Below the pieces are notes generated by a model. It saw only the letters and a list, made by a program, of their open reading frames with translations. It searched no databases and was not told the DNA's origin. Below, piece by piece: positions 26,003-36,213 of a DNA stretch of 64,000 bases (position 1 is its first letter; each line of letters begins with the position of its first letter). This DNA is from CAZTHL01 sp964613585 (GTDB lineage: Bacteria; Pseudomonadota; Alphaproteobacteria; DSM-16000; Inquilinaceae): assembly GCA_964613585.1 (NCBI GenBank), contig CAZTHL010000002.1, positions 75,942 to 139,941 of the forward strand, read 5' to 3'. Position numbers and translations under genes: made by a program.

Positions 26003-27450
26003 TGGCCGCGTCCACGGTTCTGGTGGCCGATGACGACCGGTCGATCCGGACGGTCCTGTCGCATGCCCTGGCGCGCCTCGGCCACGACGTTCGGAGCACC
26101 GGCAACGCGGCCACCCTCTGGCACTGGGTCGAGCAAGGCGACGGCGATCTTGTCATCACCGACGTGGTCATGCCGGACGAGAACGGCCTCGACCTCATCC
26201 CGCGCATCCGCCGCGTGCGGCCCGATCTGCGGGTCATCGTCATGAGCGCGCAAAACACCCTGCTGACCGCGGTCAAGGCGGCGGAACGGGGCGCCTTCGA
26301 ATACCTCCCGAAGCCGTTCGATCTGAAGGAGCTGATCGGCGTCGTCGAGCGCGCGCTGACCTCGCCGCGGGCCTCCAGCCTGGAGCCGGGGCCGGAGACC
26401 GCGGAGCCCGACGACCAGATGCCGCTGATCGGCCGCTCGCCGGCCATGCAGGACATCTATCGCATCATGGCCCGGCTGATGGGCACCGACCTCACGGTCA
26501 TGATCACGGGGGAGAGCGGCACCGGCAAGGAGCTCGTGGCGCGGGCCCTCCATGACTACGGCAAGCGTTGCGGCGGCCCGTTCGTTGCCATCAACATGGC
26601 GGCCATTCCGCGCGAGCTCATTGAATCAGAGCTGTTCGGGCACGAGAAGGGAGCCTTCACGGGGGCCACCGCGCGCTCGAGCGGTCGCTTCGAGCAGGCT
26701 CAGGGCGGCACACTGTTCCTCGACGAGATCGGCGACATGCCGATGGAGGCGCAGACCCGGCTGCTGCGGGTGCTGCAGGAGGGTGAGTACACCACGGTTG
26801 GTGGGCGGACCTCGATCCGTGCGGATGTCCGGATCATTGCCGCCACTCATCGGGACCTGCGGCATCTGATCCGGCAGGGACTGTTCCGCGAGGACCTGTT
26901 CTACCGTCTGAACGTCGTGCCGATCCGACTGCCTCCCCTGCGCGAGCGCCCGGAGGACATTCCGGCCCTGGTCCGGCACTTCTTCGCCGCGGCGGTCAAG
27001 GAGGGGCTTCCGGCGAAGTCGCTCGACGGGCCTGCGACGGAGCGGCTGAAGCGTCACAGCTGGGCCGGCAACGTTCGCGAGCTCGAGAACCTGGTGCGTC
27101 GCTTGGCCGCCCTCTACAGTCAGGAGGTCATTGGCCTCGATGTCCTGGAGGCCGAGCTGGCCGATGCCGTCCCGGCCGGCAACAGTCTGGAGGACGAGGG
27201 GGCGGACAGCCTGAGCGCCGCGGTCGAGCGACACTTGAAGGACTATTTTTCCGCCCACAAAGATGGCTTGCCATCGTCGGGCCTTTATGACCGGGTGCTG
27301 CATGAAGTCGAGAGGCCGCTGATCACTCTCACCCTTGGCGCGACCAAAGGAAACCAAATCAAGGCGGCACAATTGCTTGGGCTCAATCGAAACACCTTGC
27401 GAAAGAAGATCCGCGAGCTAGAAATTCAGGTGGTGCGCGGGCTCAAGTGA
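26002..27450 (+). CDS. ntrC: Nitrogen regulation response regulator NtrC
   Basis: A 482-residue sigma-54 activator: receiver domain (phosphoacceptor Asp in VITDVVMPDENG), AAA+ domain with Walker A GESGTGKE, the sigma-54 contact loop GAFTGA, Walker B GGTLFLDEIGDMP, and a C-terminal Fis-type helix-turn-helix (AAQLLGLNRNTLRKKIREL). It activates nitrogen-scavenging genes when phosphorylated by NtrB. The start is fixed by the one-base overlap with ntrB. Confidence 0.96.
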   Translation: MAASTVLVADDDRSIRTVLSHALARLGHDVRSTGNAATLWHWVEQGDGDLVITDVVMPDENGLDLIPRIRRVRPDLRVIVMSAQNTLLTAVKAAERGAFEYLPKPFDLKELIGVVERALTSPRASSLEPGPETAEPDDQMPLIGRSPAMQDIYRIMARLMGTDLTVMITGESGTGKELVARALHDYGKRCGGPFVAINMAAIPRELIESELFGHEKGAFTGATARSSGRFEQAQGGTLFLDEIGDMPMEAQTRLLRVLQEGEYTTVGGRTSIRADVRIIAATHRDLRHLIRQGLFREDLFYRLNVVPIRLPPLRERPEDIPALVRHFFAAAVKEGLPAKSLDGPATERLKRHSWAGNVRELENLVRRLAALYSQEVIGLDVLEAELADAVPAGNSLEDEGADSLSAAVERHLKDYFSAHKDGLPSSGLYDRVLHEVERPLITLTLGATKGNQIKAAQLLGLNRNTLRKKIRELEIQVVRGLK

Positions 27451-27507
27451 GCCGGCGCGACGATGCGGTCGGACCGGCCGGAGCCGGCAGCCGGCGATTG
27501 AAGGACC

Positions 27508-29793
27508 ATGAGCGACATCACGGCCGAGCCATCCCGATCGTCCTGGCATCAGCTGGGCCGCTGGGCGGCGCGGGTGGGCATGGGCAACACGCTCGCGCTG
27601 GTGCTGACAGTCGCCGCGCTGGCAGCCGGCACTGCGACCTATGTCGCGCTGACCGAGGGGCCAGAGCTCGGCCACGATACCGACACAATCTATCTGCTGC
27701 TCAATCTCGATCTGGCCATCCTGCTGATGCTCGGCGCGGTCGTTGCCCGTCGGCTGGTGGCCCTGTGGGCACGGCGTCGCCGCGGCACCGCCGGCTCGCG
27801 TCTGCATGTGCGCCTGGTCGCCTTGTTCAGCCTTGTCGCGGTGGCTCCGGTCATCCTGGTCGCGGGCTTCTCCGCCCTGTTCTTTCATCTCGGTGTCCAA
27901 TCCTGGTTCTCCGAACGGGTCAGCACCGCGGTCAACGAATCCTTGTCGGTCGCGCAGGCCTATCTGCAGGAGCATCAGCAGGTGCTTCGGGCGGATGCCC
28001 TGGCCATGGCCAATGACATCAATCGGGAAGCGCCACGCCTTATCGAGAGCAACGAGTTCTTCAACCAGTTCGTGTCGACCCAGGCCGTTCTGCGCAATCT
28101 GACCGAGGCGCTGATCTTCGACGGGTCAGGGCGCACCCTGGCGCGATCGTCGCTGACCTTCGCCCTGCAGTTCGAGACGATCGCCGAGGATGTTCTGGAG
28201 CAGGCGCGCCGTGGCGAGGTGGTGCTGCTCACCAACGAGAACGACGACCGCGTCCGCGCCGTGGTGCAGCTCGACCGCTTCGTCGACACCTATCTGCTGG
28301 TCGGCCGCCTGGTCGCCCGCAACGTCCTGGCGCACATGGATCGCGCGGAAGGGGCGGTGGCTGAGTACCAGCAGCTGCAGGAACGACAGTCGGCGCTGCA
28401 GATCACCTTCACGCTGATCTACATCGTGGTGGCGCTGCTCTTGCTGCTGGTGGCTGTCTGGGTGGGCCTGGTCATGGCCGACCAACTGGTACGGCCGATC
28501 AGCACCCTTATCGGTGCCGCGGAGCGGGTTCGTGCCGGCGATTTGTCGGCCCGCGTCCCGACGACCGCGACCGGTGACGAGCTGGGCAGCCTGTCGCGGG
28601 CGTTCAATCGCATGACCAGCCAGCTTGAAAGCCAGCGTCGAGAGCTGATCGAGGCCAACCGGCAGCTCGACCTGCGCCGTCGCTTCACCGAAACGGTGCT
28701 GTTCGGGGTGTCGGCCGGCGTGCTTGGGCTCGACGAGGAAGGACGGATCAACCTGCCGAACTCATCGGCCAGCGTGCTGCTGGGCATGGAGGCCGATGAT
28801 CTGCTCGGGCGTCCCGTTGCCGACGTGGTGCCCGAGGTGGCCGGCCTGCTCGAGGAGATCGATCGACGCGGCGGCCGACTGGTGGAGACCCAGGTCAAGC
28901 TGCGCCGCGGCGCCGAGCTGAGAACGCTGCTGGTGCGCATAGCCGCCGAGCGGCTCGACGGGCGGGTCGCCGGCTACGTGGTGACCTTCGACGACATCAC
29001 GGAACTGCTCTCGGCGCAGCGCAAGGCCGCCTGGGCCGACGTCGCCCGGCGGATCGCCCACGAGATCAAGAATCCGCTGACACCCATCCAGCTTTCGGCG
29101 GAACGCCTCAAGCGACGATATCTCCGCGAAATCACCAGCGACCCCTCGGTGTTCGTCAACTGCACGGAGACCATCGTGCGCCAGGTCGGAGACATCGGCC
29201 GCATGGTCGATGAGTTTTCCGCCTTCGCCCGGATGCCGTCACCGGTGATGAAGACCCATGACCTGTTCACCCTGTGCCAGGAGGCCGTGGATCTGCAGCG
29301 GCATGCGTACACGGGGATCGAGTTCGTCCTCGAGGTGCCGGAGGTGCGGCCGTTGGTGGCCTGCGACGCGCGCCAGGTGTCGCAGGCGCTGACCAATCTG
29401 CTGCAGAATGCCATCGACGCCATCGAAGGGCGGGCCGCCGACCAGGAGGAGCCGTTGCCGACCGGCTGGCTCCGGGTCTCGCTGCTGGTGGACGATAAGG
29501 AGGTGGCGGTACAGGTGGAGGACAACGGCAAGGGACTGCCTGAGGAGGATCGCGACCGCCTGACCGAGCCCTATGTCACGACGCGCGCCAAGGGCACGGG
29601 CTTGGGTCTCGCTATTGTAAAGAAAATCATGGAGGATCACGCTGGACACTTGGTCCTGGAGGACCGTCCCGGCGGTGGCGCGCGTGTCCGACTCATCTTC
29701 ACACGAGAAAAGGCAAACACCCGTGTCGAGCTGGAGCCGTCCGATGCCAGCGACCAGTCCGAAGCGCGCGAGCAAGTCCGCCATGGCACATGA
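27508..29793 (+). CDS. ntrY: Sensor histidine kinase NtrY
   Basis: A 761-residue membrane kinase. Three hydrophobic helices lie near residues 25-48, 60-85 and 100-128, then a roughly 160-residue extracytoplasmic region, a fourth helix near 295-325, HAMP (VRPISTLIGAAERVRAGD), PAS (about 390-500), phosphoacceptor helix with His in RRIAHEIKNPLTPIQLSAERL, and ATPase motifs (NLLQNAIDAIE, DNGKGLP, GTGLGLAIVKK). NtrYX responds to nitrogen or redox/oxygen state depending on species; the signal here is not evident. Overlaps ntrX by 11 nt. Confidence 0.95.
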   Translation: MSDITAEPSRSSWHQLGRWAARVGMGNTLALVLTVAALAAGTATYVALTEGPELGHDTDTIYLLLNLDLAILLMLGAVVARRLVALWARRRRGTAGSRLHVRLVALFSLVAVAPVILVAGFSALFFHLGVQSWFSERVSTAVNESLSVAQAYLQEHQQVLRADALAMANDINREAPRLIESNEFFNQFVSTQAVLRNLTEALIFDGSGRTLARSSLTFALQFETIAEDVLEQARRGEVVLLTNENDDRVRAVVQLDRFVDTYLLVGRLVARNVLAHMDRAEGAVAEYQQLQERQSALQITFTLIYIVVALLLLLVAVWVGLVMADQLVRPISTLIGAAERVRAGDLSARVPTTATGDELGSLSRAFNRMTSQLESQRRELIEANRQLDLRRRFTETVLFGVSAGVLGLDEEGRINLPNSSASVLLGMEADDLLGRPVADVVPEVAGLLEEIDRRGGRLVETQVKLRRGAELRTLLVRIAAERLDGRVAGYVVTFDDITELLSAQRKAAWADVARRIAHEIKNPLTPIQLSAERLKRRYLREITSDPSVFVNCTETIVRQVGDIGRMVDEFSAFARMPSPVMKTHDLFTLCQEAVDLQRHAYTGIEFVLEVPEVRPLVACDARQVSQALTNLLQNAIDAIEGRAADQEEPLPTGWLRVSLLVDDKEVAVQVEDNGKGLPEEDRDRLTEPYVTTRAKGTGLGLAIVKKIMEDHAGHLVLEDRPGGGARVRLIFTREKANTRVELEPSDASDQSEAREQVRHGT

Positions 29794-31189
29794 AGTCCTG
29801 GTCGTGGACGATGAGGCCGATATCCGGATGCTGATCTCGGGCATCCTGGAGGATGAAGGCTTCACCACCCGCGCGGCAGCGAACGCCGACGCGGCGCTGG
29901 AAAGCCTCCGGGCGCGCCAGCCGAGCGTCGTGCTGCTCGACGTCTGGCTTCAGGGCAGCCGGATGGACGGGCTCGAGCTCATCGACGAGATCAAGCGCGA
30001 CTACCCGATCCTGCCGATCATCATGATCAGCGGGCACGGCACCATCGAGATGGCGGTCTCGGCGATCAAGCGGGGCGCCTACGAGTTCATCGAGAAGCCA
30101 TTCAAGGCCGACCGGCTCCTGCTGATGGTCGAGCGGGCGATCGAGGCCGCCCGGCTTCGGCGCGAGAACGCGGAGCTGCGCCAGCGAGCGGGAGGCGAGG
30201 TCGAGTTGATCGGCCGGTCGTCGGCCATCCACCACCTCCGCCAGCAGCTCGATCGGGTGTCGCCCACCGGCAGTCGCGTGCTGATAACCGGGCCGGCCGG
30301 CGTCGGCAAGGAGGTCATCGCGCGGCTCCTGCACCAGCTGTCGCGCCGCTCGGCCGGGCCGTTTGTCGTCCTCAACTGCGCGGCCATGCATCCGGATCGC
30401 CTGGAGGAGGAACTGTTCGGCACCGAAGGGACGAACGGCGTCGGACCGCGCCGGATCGGTACCCTTGAGCAGGCCCATGGCGGCACGCTGCTGCTTGACG
30501 AGGTCGCGGACATGCCGCTGCCGACCCAGGGAAAGATCGTCCGGGTGCTGCAGGAGCAGACCTTCACCCGGGTCGGCGGGACGCGTCCGGTGGAGGTCGA
30601 CGTCCGGGTGATCGCCTCGTCGAACCGGGACCTGCCGTCCCAGATCGAGGAGGGCCGCTTCCGCGAGGATCTCTATTATCGGCTGAACGTTGTGCCGATC
30701 CGGGTGCCGGCGCTGATCGAGCGCCGCGAGGACATCCCGGTGCTGTCCCGGCATTTCATGGCGCGCGCGGCGGAGGCGCAAGGCCTTCCGTCCCGTGAGA
30801 TCGGCGAGGACGCCATGGCGGCGCTGCAGGCGTATCACTGGCCGGGGAACGTCCGACAGTTGCGCAACGTGGTCGACTGGCTGCTGATCATGGCCAGCGG
30901 CGACAGCAGCAGCCCGATCCGCGCGGATATGCTGCCGCCCGAGATCGGCGCGATCGCTCCCGCCGTCGTGAAATGGGATCGAGGCGGCGAGATCATGGGC
31001 CTGCCGCTGCGCGACGCGCGCGAGCTGTTCGAGCGAGAGTACCTGCTGGCCCAGGTGAACCGCTTCGGTGGCAACATCAGCCGGACCGCCGAATTCGTCG
31101 GCATGGAACGATCGGCCCTGCACCGGAAGCTGAAGAGCCTTGGTGTCCATGGCGGTGACCGCGGCACCGCGAAGATCGCCGCCGATTAG
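29783..31189 (+). CDS. ntrX: Response regulator NtrX
   Basis: A 468-residue NtrC-family regulator: receiver domain (phosphoacceptor Asp in VVLLDVWLQGS), AAA+ domain with Walker A GPAGVGKE and Walker B GGTLLLDEVADMP, and a C-terminal Fis-type HTH (NISRTAEFVGMERSALHRKLKSLG). The sigma-54 contact loop GAFTGA is absent, being replaced around TEGTNGVGPRRIG. This is a known trait of NtrX proteins and implies sigma-54-independent action. The ATG at 29783 gives MAHEVLVVDDEAD; an ATG 13 codons upstream (29744) is possible. Confidence 0.94.
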   Translation: MAHEVLVVDDEADIRMLISGILEDEGFTTRAAANADAALESLRARQPSVVLLDVWLQGSRMDGLELIDEIKRDYPILPIIMISGHGTIEMAVSAIKRGAYEFIEKPFKADRLLLMVERAIEAARLRRENAELRQRAGGEVELIGRSSAIHHLRQQLDRVSPTGSRVLITGPAGVGKEVIARLLHQLSRRSAGPFVVLNCAAMHPDRLEEELFGTEGTNGVGPRRIGTLEQAHGGTLLLDEVADMPLPTQGKIVRVLQEQTFTRVGGTRPVEVDVRVIASSNRDLPSQIEEGRFREDLYYRLNVVPIRVPALIERREDIPVLSRHFMARAAEAQGLPSREIGEDAMAALQAYHWPGNVRQLRNVVDWLLIMASGDSSSPIRADMLPPEIGAIAPAVVKWDRGGEIMGLPLRDARELFEREYLLAQVNRFGGNISRTAEFVGMERSALHRKLKSLGVHGGDRGTAKIAAD

Positions 31190-31216
31190 TCAGACCGCGT
31201 CCAATCCGGCACGTCC

Positions 31217-32590
31217 ATGAAGGTGATCGTCTGCGGCGCGGGGCAGGTGGGCTCGAACATCGCCCGCTACCTCGCTCAGGAAGGCAACTTCGTGACGGTC
31301 ATCGATCAGTCGCCCGAGTTGATCCAGAAGCTGTCCGAGACGCTCGATGTCCAGGCCATGGTCGGCCACGCGTCCAGTCCGCCGGTGCTTGAGCGGGCCA
31401 GCGCCGCCGACGCCGACATGATCATCGCCGTTACCCAGTCGGACGAGGTCAACATGATGGCCTGCCAGGTGGCGCACTCGCTGTTCAGCGTGCCCACCAA
31501 GGTCGCGCGCGTGCGCCACCAAGCGTACCTGGACCCGATCTGGGCGGATCTTTACAGCCGTCACAATCTGCCGATCGACGTCATTATCTCGCCCGAGATC
31601 GAGGTGGCCAAGGCCATTGAGCGGCGCCTCCAGGTGCCTGGTGCCTTCGACATGATCCCTCTGGCGGACGGGCTGATCCGGCTGATCGGCGTGATCTGCA
31701 CCGATGACTGCCCGATCATCAACACTCCGCTCAGGCAGCTGACCGGCCTCTTCCCGGACCTGAACATCGAGGTCGTCGCCATTGTCCGGCGCGACCGTCC
31801 GATGATCCCGGACAGCAACGATCAGATGCTGCCGGGCGACGAAGTGTATTTCGTCACCGACAGCACTCATGTCAGCCGGGCGATGGCGGTGTTCGGCCAC
31901 GAGGAGCCCGAGGCCCGACGGGTGGTCATCATCGGTGGCGGCAATATCGGCTTCTGCCTTGCAGAGCTTATCGAGGCGCACCATCCGCAGGTGACCGCCC
32001 GGATCATCGAGGCCAATCGAGGCCGCGCGGAGCGGATTGTCCAGCAGCTGTCGCGCACCACCGTCCTGCGCGGCGACGGTCTCGATCCCGAACTGCTGGA
32101 GGAGGCCAATGTCCGGGCCTCGGAGACCGTGGTCGCGGTGACCAACGACGACGAGGTGAACATTCTCGCCTCCCTCCTGGCCAAGCGATACGGCGCCCAG
32201 CGGGCGATCACGCTTATCAACAAGACGACCTACACGCCGCTGGTCACCACGCTCGGCATCGATGCCGTGGTCACCCCTCGATCCATCACGGCCTCTACGA
32301 TCCTGCAGCACGTCCGGCGCGGCCGTATCAAGGCGGTCCACTCCCTGCGGGACTTTGCGGAGGTGATTGAGGCCGAGGCGCTCGAGACCTCGAGCCTCGT
32401 CAACACGCCCATCAAGAACATCCGACTGCCGTCGGGGGTTATCCTCGGCGCCCTGGTGCGGGGAAAGCAGGTCATCATCGCCCGGCCGGGCACGGTCGTC
32501 AGGCCTCACGACCGCGTCATCCTCTTGGCCTCGTCCGGCTCGGTGAAGAAGATCGAGAAGCTGTTCGCCGTGCGGCTGGAATTTTTCTGA
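31217..32590 (+). CDS. trkA: Trk potassium uptake regulatory protein TrkA
   Basis: A 457-residue peripheral membrane protein with two RCK halves. The first Rossmann NAD site is MKVIVCGAGQVGSNIARYLAQEG and the second is RRVVIIGGGNIGFCLAEL near residue 235; each is followed by a TrkA-C regulatory domain. It gates the TrkH/TrkG potassium channel, which is not in this window. Location after ntrX is the standard alphaproteobacterial order. Confidence 0.95.
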   Translation: MKVIVCGAGQVGSNIARYLAQEGNFVTVIDQSPELIQKLSETLDVQAMVGHASSPPVLERASAADADMIIAVTQSDEVNMMACQVAHSLFSVPTKVARVRHQAYLDPIWADLYSRHNLPIDVIISPEIEVAKAIERRLQVPGAFDMIPLADGLIRLIGVICTDDCPIINTPLRQLTGLFPDLNIEVVAIVRRDRPMIPDSNDQMLPGDEVYFVTDSTHVSRAMAVFGHEEPEARRVVIIGGGNIGFCLAELIEAHHPQVTARIIEANRGRAERIVQQLSRTTVLRGDGLDPELLEEANVRASETVVAVTNDDEVNILASLLAKRYGAQRAITLINKTTYTPLVTTLGIDAVVTPRSITASTILQHVRRGRIKAVHSLRDFAEVIEAEALETSSLVNTPIKNIRLPSGVILGALVRGKQVIIARPGTVVRPHDRVILLASSGSVKKIEKLFAVRLEFF

Positions 32591-32637
32591 GCGGCCAGCG
32601 GCGAGCTCGGCAATCAAAGAGAGAAAGGTAGCAGCGG

Positions 32638-33501
32638 ATGCCGCGCATTGCCTATGTCAACGGGCAGTTCCTGCCGTTGCCGCACGCATGCGTTCATATC
32701 GAGGATCGAGGGTTCCAGTTTGCCGATGGTGTCTACGAGGTCATCGCCGTGCGGCACCGGCAGCTTGTGGACGAGGCACCCCATCTCGATCGCCTGGAGC
32801 GATCGTTGCGGGAGATCCGGCTGGAGGCACCGGTGTCCCGGCGCGGTCTGGAGGTGCTGCTGCGCCGGCTGGTGGACCGCAACCGGCTCCGAGACGGGCT
32901 TGTCTACCTTCAGGTGACGCGCGGTGTGGCACGGCGCGACTTCATGTTTCCGGTCAACGCGCGTCCGAGCCTGGTGATGACCGCACGACCCGCCTCGCTC
33001 AATCCTGCGGGCTTGTTCGAGCACGGTGTGAAGGTCGTCACGATCCCCGATATCCGCTGGAAGCGGCGCGATATCAAGTCCATCGCCTTGCTTCCTCAGG
33101 TTCTGGGCAAGCAGAGGGCGGCGGATGCCGGAGCCTTCGAAGCCTGGCAGCTGGACGATGACGGCTATGTCACCGAAGGCTGCTCCTCGAATGCCTGGAT
33201 CGTCACGCGTGAGGGGGAGCTGATAACCCGTGAGCTGAGCCCGATGATCCTGAGCGGGGTCACGCGACGGTCGATGCTGCAACTCGCCGACAGGGAGCGC
33301 GTTTCTGTGCAGGAGCGGGCTTTCACCCTGGAGGAGGCGCTGCGAGCGCGGGAGGCATTCCTGACCAGTGCAACAAGCTTCATACTACCGATTGTTCAGA
33401 TCGATGATCGCCTTGTCGGAGACGGCAGGCCAGGAACGATCACGCGCCGGCTGCGCGAGCTGTACTGGCAGCATGCCGGCCGCGGCGCGGACGAAGCGTG
33501 A
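32638..33501 (+). CDS. dat: D-amino acid aminotransferase (PLP fold type IV)
   Basis: A 287-residue class IV aminotransferase: N-terminus IAYVNGQFLPLPHACVHIEDRGFQFADGVYEV, the PLP lysine in RRDIKSIALLP, EAWQLDDDGYVTEGCSSNAWIV, and the C-terminal TSATSFILPIVQID. It makes D-alanine or D-glutamate for peptidoglycan, or may act on branched-chain or other 2-oxo acids; the family cannot be separated by eye. The context trkA-dat-hfq-hflX is conserved in alphaproteobacteria and supports the dat name. Confidence 0.88.
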   Translation: MPRIAYVNGQFLPLPHACVHIEDRGFQFADGVYEVIAVRHRQLVDEAPHLDRLERSLREIRLEAPVSRRGLEVLLRRLVDRNRLRDGLVYLQVTRGVARRDFMFPVNARPSLVMTARPASLNPAGLFEHGVKVVTIPDIRWKRRDIKSIALLPQVLGKQRAADAGAFEAWQLDDDGYVTEGCSSNAWIVTREGELITRELSPMILSGVTRRSMLQLADRERVSVQERAFTLEEALRAREAFLTSATSFILPIVQIDDRLVGDGRPGTITRRLRELYWQHAGRGADEA

Positions 33502-33629
33502 GCGGGGCGGTCATGAGACGTGTCGCTTGGCGGCGACCATCTTCGTTACCATATCGCCCAAGGTGAATCGGATGATTGCCCAGAGCCCGGGACCCGGCTC
33601 CAACAATACAGAATGCGCGGGGCGGACCA

Positions 33630-33872
33630 ATGTCGGAAAAGACTCAAAATGTACAGGATGTGTTCCTGAACCACGTGCGCAAGAACAAGATGCCGGTAAC
33701 CATCTTCCTGGTGAATGGTGTAAAGCTTCAAGGTATCATAACTTGGTTTGATAATTTTTCGGTTTTATTAAGGCGTGACGCTCATTCCCAGCTGGTGTAC
33801 AAGCACGCAATCTCCACGGTGATGCCGGCACACCCGATTCAATTGTTTGAGCCGCAAAAGGAAGAAGCCTGA
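33630..33872 (+). CDS. hfq: RNA chaperone Hfq
   Basis: An 80-residue Sm-like protein: QNVQDVFLNHVRKNKMPVTIFLVNGVKLQGIITWFDNFSVLLRR (Sm1) and the Sm2 motif YKHAISTV. The hexameric ring pairs small RNAs with mRNAs. The start is the ATG at 33630, giving MSEKTQN; an open frame upstream is unsupported. hflX begins directly after the stop codon. Codon use is more AT-rich than neighbouring genes, which is usual for this conserved gene. Confidence 0.97.
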   Translation: MSEKTQNVQDVFLNHVRKNKMPVTIFLVNGVKLQGIITWFDNFSVLLRRDAHSQLVYKHAISTVMPAHPIQLFEPQKEEA

Positions 33873-35255
33873 TTGATCTCGCACGGCTCGAACGGAATGG
33901 ATCACCGATCTCGTGAAGGATCGGCAGGCCGGGAAACGGCGCTGGTGATCCGACCGGTTCTTGATGGCGCGGCATCGGCCGGCCGTCAGCCTGAGGCTTG
34001 CCTTGAGGAGGCGGTGGGACTGGCCCGGGCGATCGCCCTCGAGGTGCTCGGGCAGGCCTGTGTTCGTGTTCCTCGGCCGCAGCCGGCGACCCTTCTGGGG
34101 CGAGGCGCGGTGGAGCAGACGTCGGCGGAGATCCGGGCGCACGAGCCTGACGTGGTCATCGTTGATGCCGGCCTTTCACCCATCCAGCAGCGCAACCTGG
34201 AGCAACGCTGGCAGGTCAAGGTGATTGACCGCACCGGACTGATCCTCGAGATCTTCGGGGAGCGTGCCCGTACCCGGGAGGGCCAGCTTCAGGTCGATCT
34301 GGCGCATCTTTCCTATCAGCGGTCCCGCCTTGTCCGTTCCTGGACGCACCTGGAGAGGCAGCGCGGTGGCGCGGGGTTCATGGGCGGCCCCGGCGAGCGG
34401 CAGATCGAGCTTGATCGTCGACAGATCGACGACCGCATCGTCCATATCAAGCGTGAGCTGGAGTCGGTGCGGCGAACGCGCTCCCTTCACCGCGGCGCAC
34501 GCGCGCGGGTGCCCTATCCGGTCGTCGCCCTGGTCGGCTACACGAACGCCGGCAAGTCGACCCTCTTCAATCGCCTGACCGCGGCCGACGTGATGGCGCA
34601 GAGCATGCTGTTCGCCACGCTGGACCCGACGATGCGGCAGGTCGACCTCGACGGCGGACGACGGATCATCCTGTCGGACACGGTCGGCTTCATCGCGGAT
34701 CTGCCAACACATCTGGTCGCCGCTTTCCGCGCGACGCTCGAGGAGGTGCAGAACGCCGATCTCGTCGTCCATGTTCGCGACATCGCCCACCCGGACAGCG
34801 AGGCGCAGCGCGACGATGTCGCTCGCGTTCTGAAGGACCTTGGCATCGACACGGGCGCCGACAGCCGCATCATCGAGGCCTGGAACAAGATCGATGCTTT
34901 GCCGGCGGCGAAACGGGACGTGCTGCTCCGGCGCAGCACGGAGCGGGAGGATGCCGTGGCGATCTCCGCTCGGACCGGCGATGGATGCGAGCGCCTCCGT
35001 CGCTTTATCGCCGACCGGATCAACGCGGATCGCGACATTGTCGACCTCCGCGTCGATCTGAGCGACGGGGGCATGCTGGCTTGGCTGTACCGGAGAGGAG
35101 AGATCGTCGAGCGGCAGGACGACGAAAAGACGGCACATCTGAAGGTTCGGCTCGACCCGGCAAACCAGGCCCGGCTCCGACACCGGCAGGAGCAGGGGCA
35201 GGGGACCTCGGCAGGGCACGCCGTTCGCGAGGCGGATGGGCCGGTCGACGCCTGA
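33873..35255 (+). CDS. hflX: Ribosome-associated GTPase HflX
   Basis: A 460-residue GTPase. The HflX N-terminal domain is followed by the conserved glycine-rich GGAGFMGGPGERQIELDRR segment and a coiled coil, then the G domain with G1 GYTNAGKST, G3 DTVGF and G4 NKID. It splits stalled ribosomes in characterised species. A TTG at 33873 immediately follows the hfq stop with AAGGAAG upstream; an ATG at 33897 is the alternative and lacks a clear ribosome site. Cotranscription with hfq is the classical arrangement. Confidence 0.93.
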   Translation: MISHGSNGMDHRSREGSAGRETALVIRPVLDGAASAGRQPEACLEEAVGLARAIALEVLGQACVRVPRPQPATLLGRGAVEQTSAEIRAHEPDVVIVDAGLSPIQQRNLEQRWQVKVIDRTGLILEIFGERARTREGQLQVDLAHLSYQRSRLVRSWTHLERQRGGAGFMGGPGERQIELDRRQIDDRIVHIKRELESVRRTRSLHRGARARVPYPVVALVGYTNAGKSTLFNRLTAADVMAQSMLFATLDPTMRQVDLDGGRRIILSDTVGFIADLPTHLVAAFRATLEEVQNADLVVHVRDIAHPDSEAQRDDVARVLKDLGIDTGADSRIIEAWNKIDALPAAKRDVLLRRSTEREDAVAISARTGDGCERLRRFIADRINADRDIVDLRVDLSDGGMLAWLYRRGEIVERQDDEKTAHLKVRLDPANQARLRHRQEQGQGTSAGHAVREADGPVDA

Positions 35256-35400
35256 GGATTCGGTCGGCGCCCCACGCCCTTCCTGAGCCGGCCCGAATCT
35301 GGTGGTCGATCCGCCGCTGGTGGCTGGTACTGTCGCGGATGACGATCGCGCAAGGCCGGCACCGCCTCTTCTCGCACGAGGCGGGCGGGCGGAGAGGGGC

Positions 35401-36213
35401 ATGGTGCTTCCCGACATCGAACAGGTGGCCCGCATCATCGAGGCGGTGGTGGCCGAGGAGGTGATCCCCCGGTTCCGCCAGCTCGACCGGTCCGAGATTC
35501 GGACCAAGAGCGGGCCTGGCGATCTCGTGACGATCGCCGACGAGGCCTGCGAGCAACGGCTCACCAGCGCGCTCACCGAGCTTCTGCCCGGCTCAACGGT
35601 CGTCGGCGAGGAGGGCGCCGAGGCTGACCCGGCCATCCTGAAGCGGCTGCACGATTCCGGCCCAGCATGGATCATCGATCCCGTGGACGGCACGCACAAC
35701 TTCGCCCATGGCATCGAGCGTTTCGCCTGCATCGTCGCCCTTTCGGTCGGTGGCCAGGTGGCGGCCGGCTGGATCCACGATCCGGTCCGTCAGGTCACCG
35801 CGATGGCCGAAGGCGGGCAGGGCGCCTCGCTGAACGGAGCGACCCTGCGGGCGGCATCCGGACGATCCGTTTCGGATCTGGTCGCCACGTTCAGCCCGCC
35901 TCGGCGCGGCGATCCGATCCGGTCGATGAGCGATCGCCTGAGCCGAGCGGTCGGCGAGCACCTGCGCTTCGGCTGCTCCGGAACCGATTATCTTTGGCTC
36001 GCCGAAGGCCGCGCGCATGTCGCTCTCTTTGCCCAGCTGAAGCCCTGGGATCACGCCGCCGGGGTGCTGATCCATCGGGAAGCCGGTGGCTACAGCGCCC
36101 TGCTCGACGGCCGGCCCTACGCACCCACGGTGCTGGACGGTCCGATGATCGTCGCGCCGGACCCGGCAACCTGGCAGGCCGTGCGGGCGATCGTCACTCC
36201 GGAGCCCGGCTGA
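35401..36213 (+). CDS. Inositol monophosphatase family protein
   Basis: A 270-residue metal-dependent sugar/inositol phosphatase: metal site VVGEEG, the motif WIIDPVDGTHNFAHG, and the second motif KPWDHAAGVLIHREAGG. Substrate could be inositol phosphate, histidinol phosphate, PAP or a sugar phosphate; sequence alone does not decide. I used the ATG at 35401, since the upstream 33 in-frame codons are low-complexity. Its 3' end overlaps the convergent mazG gene by 20 nt. Confidence 0.88.
   Translation: MVLPDIEQVARIIEAVVAEEVIPRFRQLDRSEIRTKSGPGDLVTIADEACEQRLTSALTELLPGSTVVGEEGAEADPAILKRLHDSGPAWIIDPVDGTHNFAHGIERFACIVALSVGGQVAAGWIHDPVRQVTAMAEGGQGASLNGATLRAASGRSVSDLVATFSPPRRGDPIRSMSDRLSRAVGEHLRFGCSGTDYLWLAEGRAHVALFAQLKPWDHAAGVLIHREAGGYSALLDGRPYAPTVLDGPMIVAPDPATWQAVRAIVTPEPG

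Noticed and set aside
29783..31189. NtrX missing GAFTGA as a defect
   Set aside because: Lack of this loop is normal for NtrX proteins, so it is not a mutation here.
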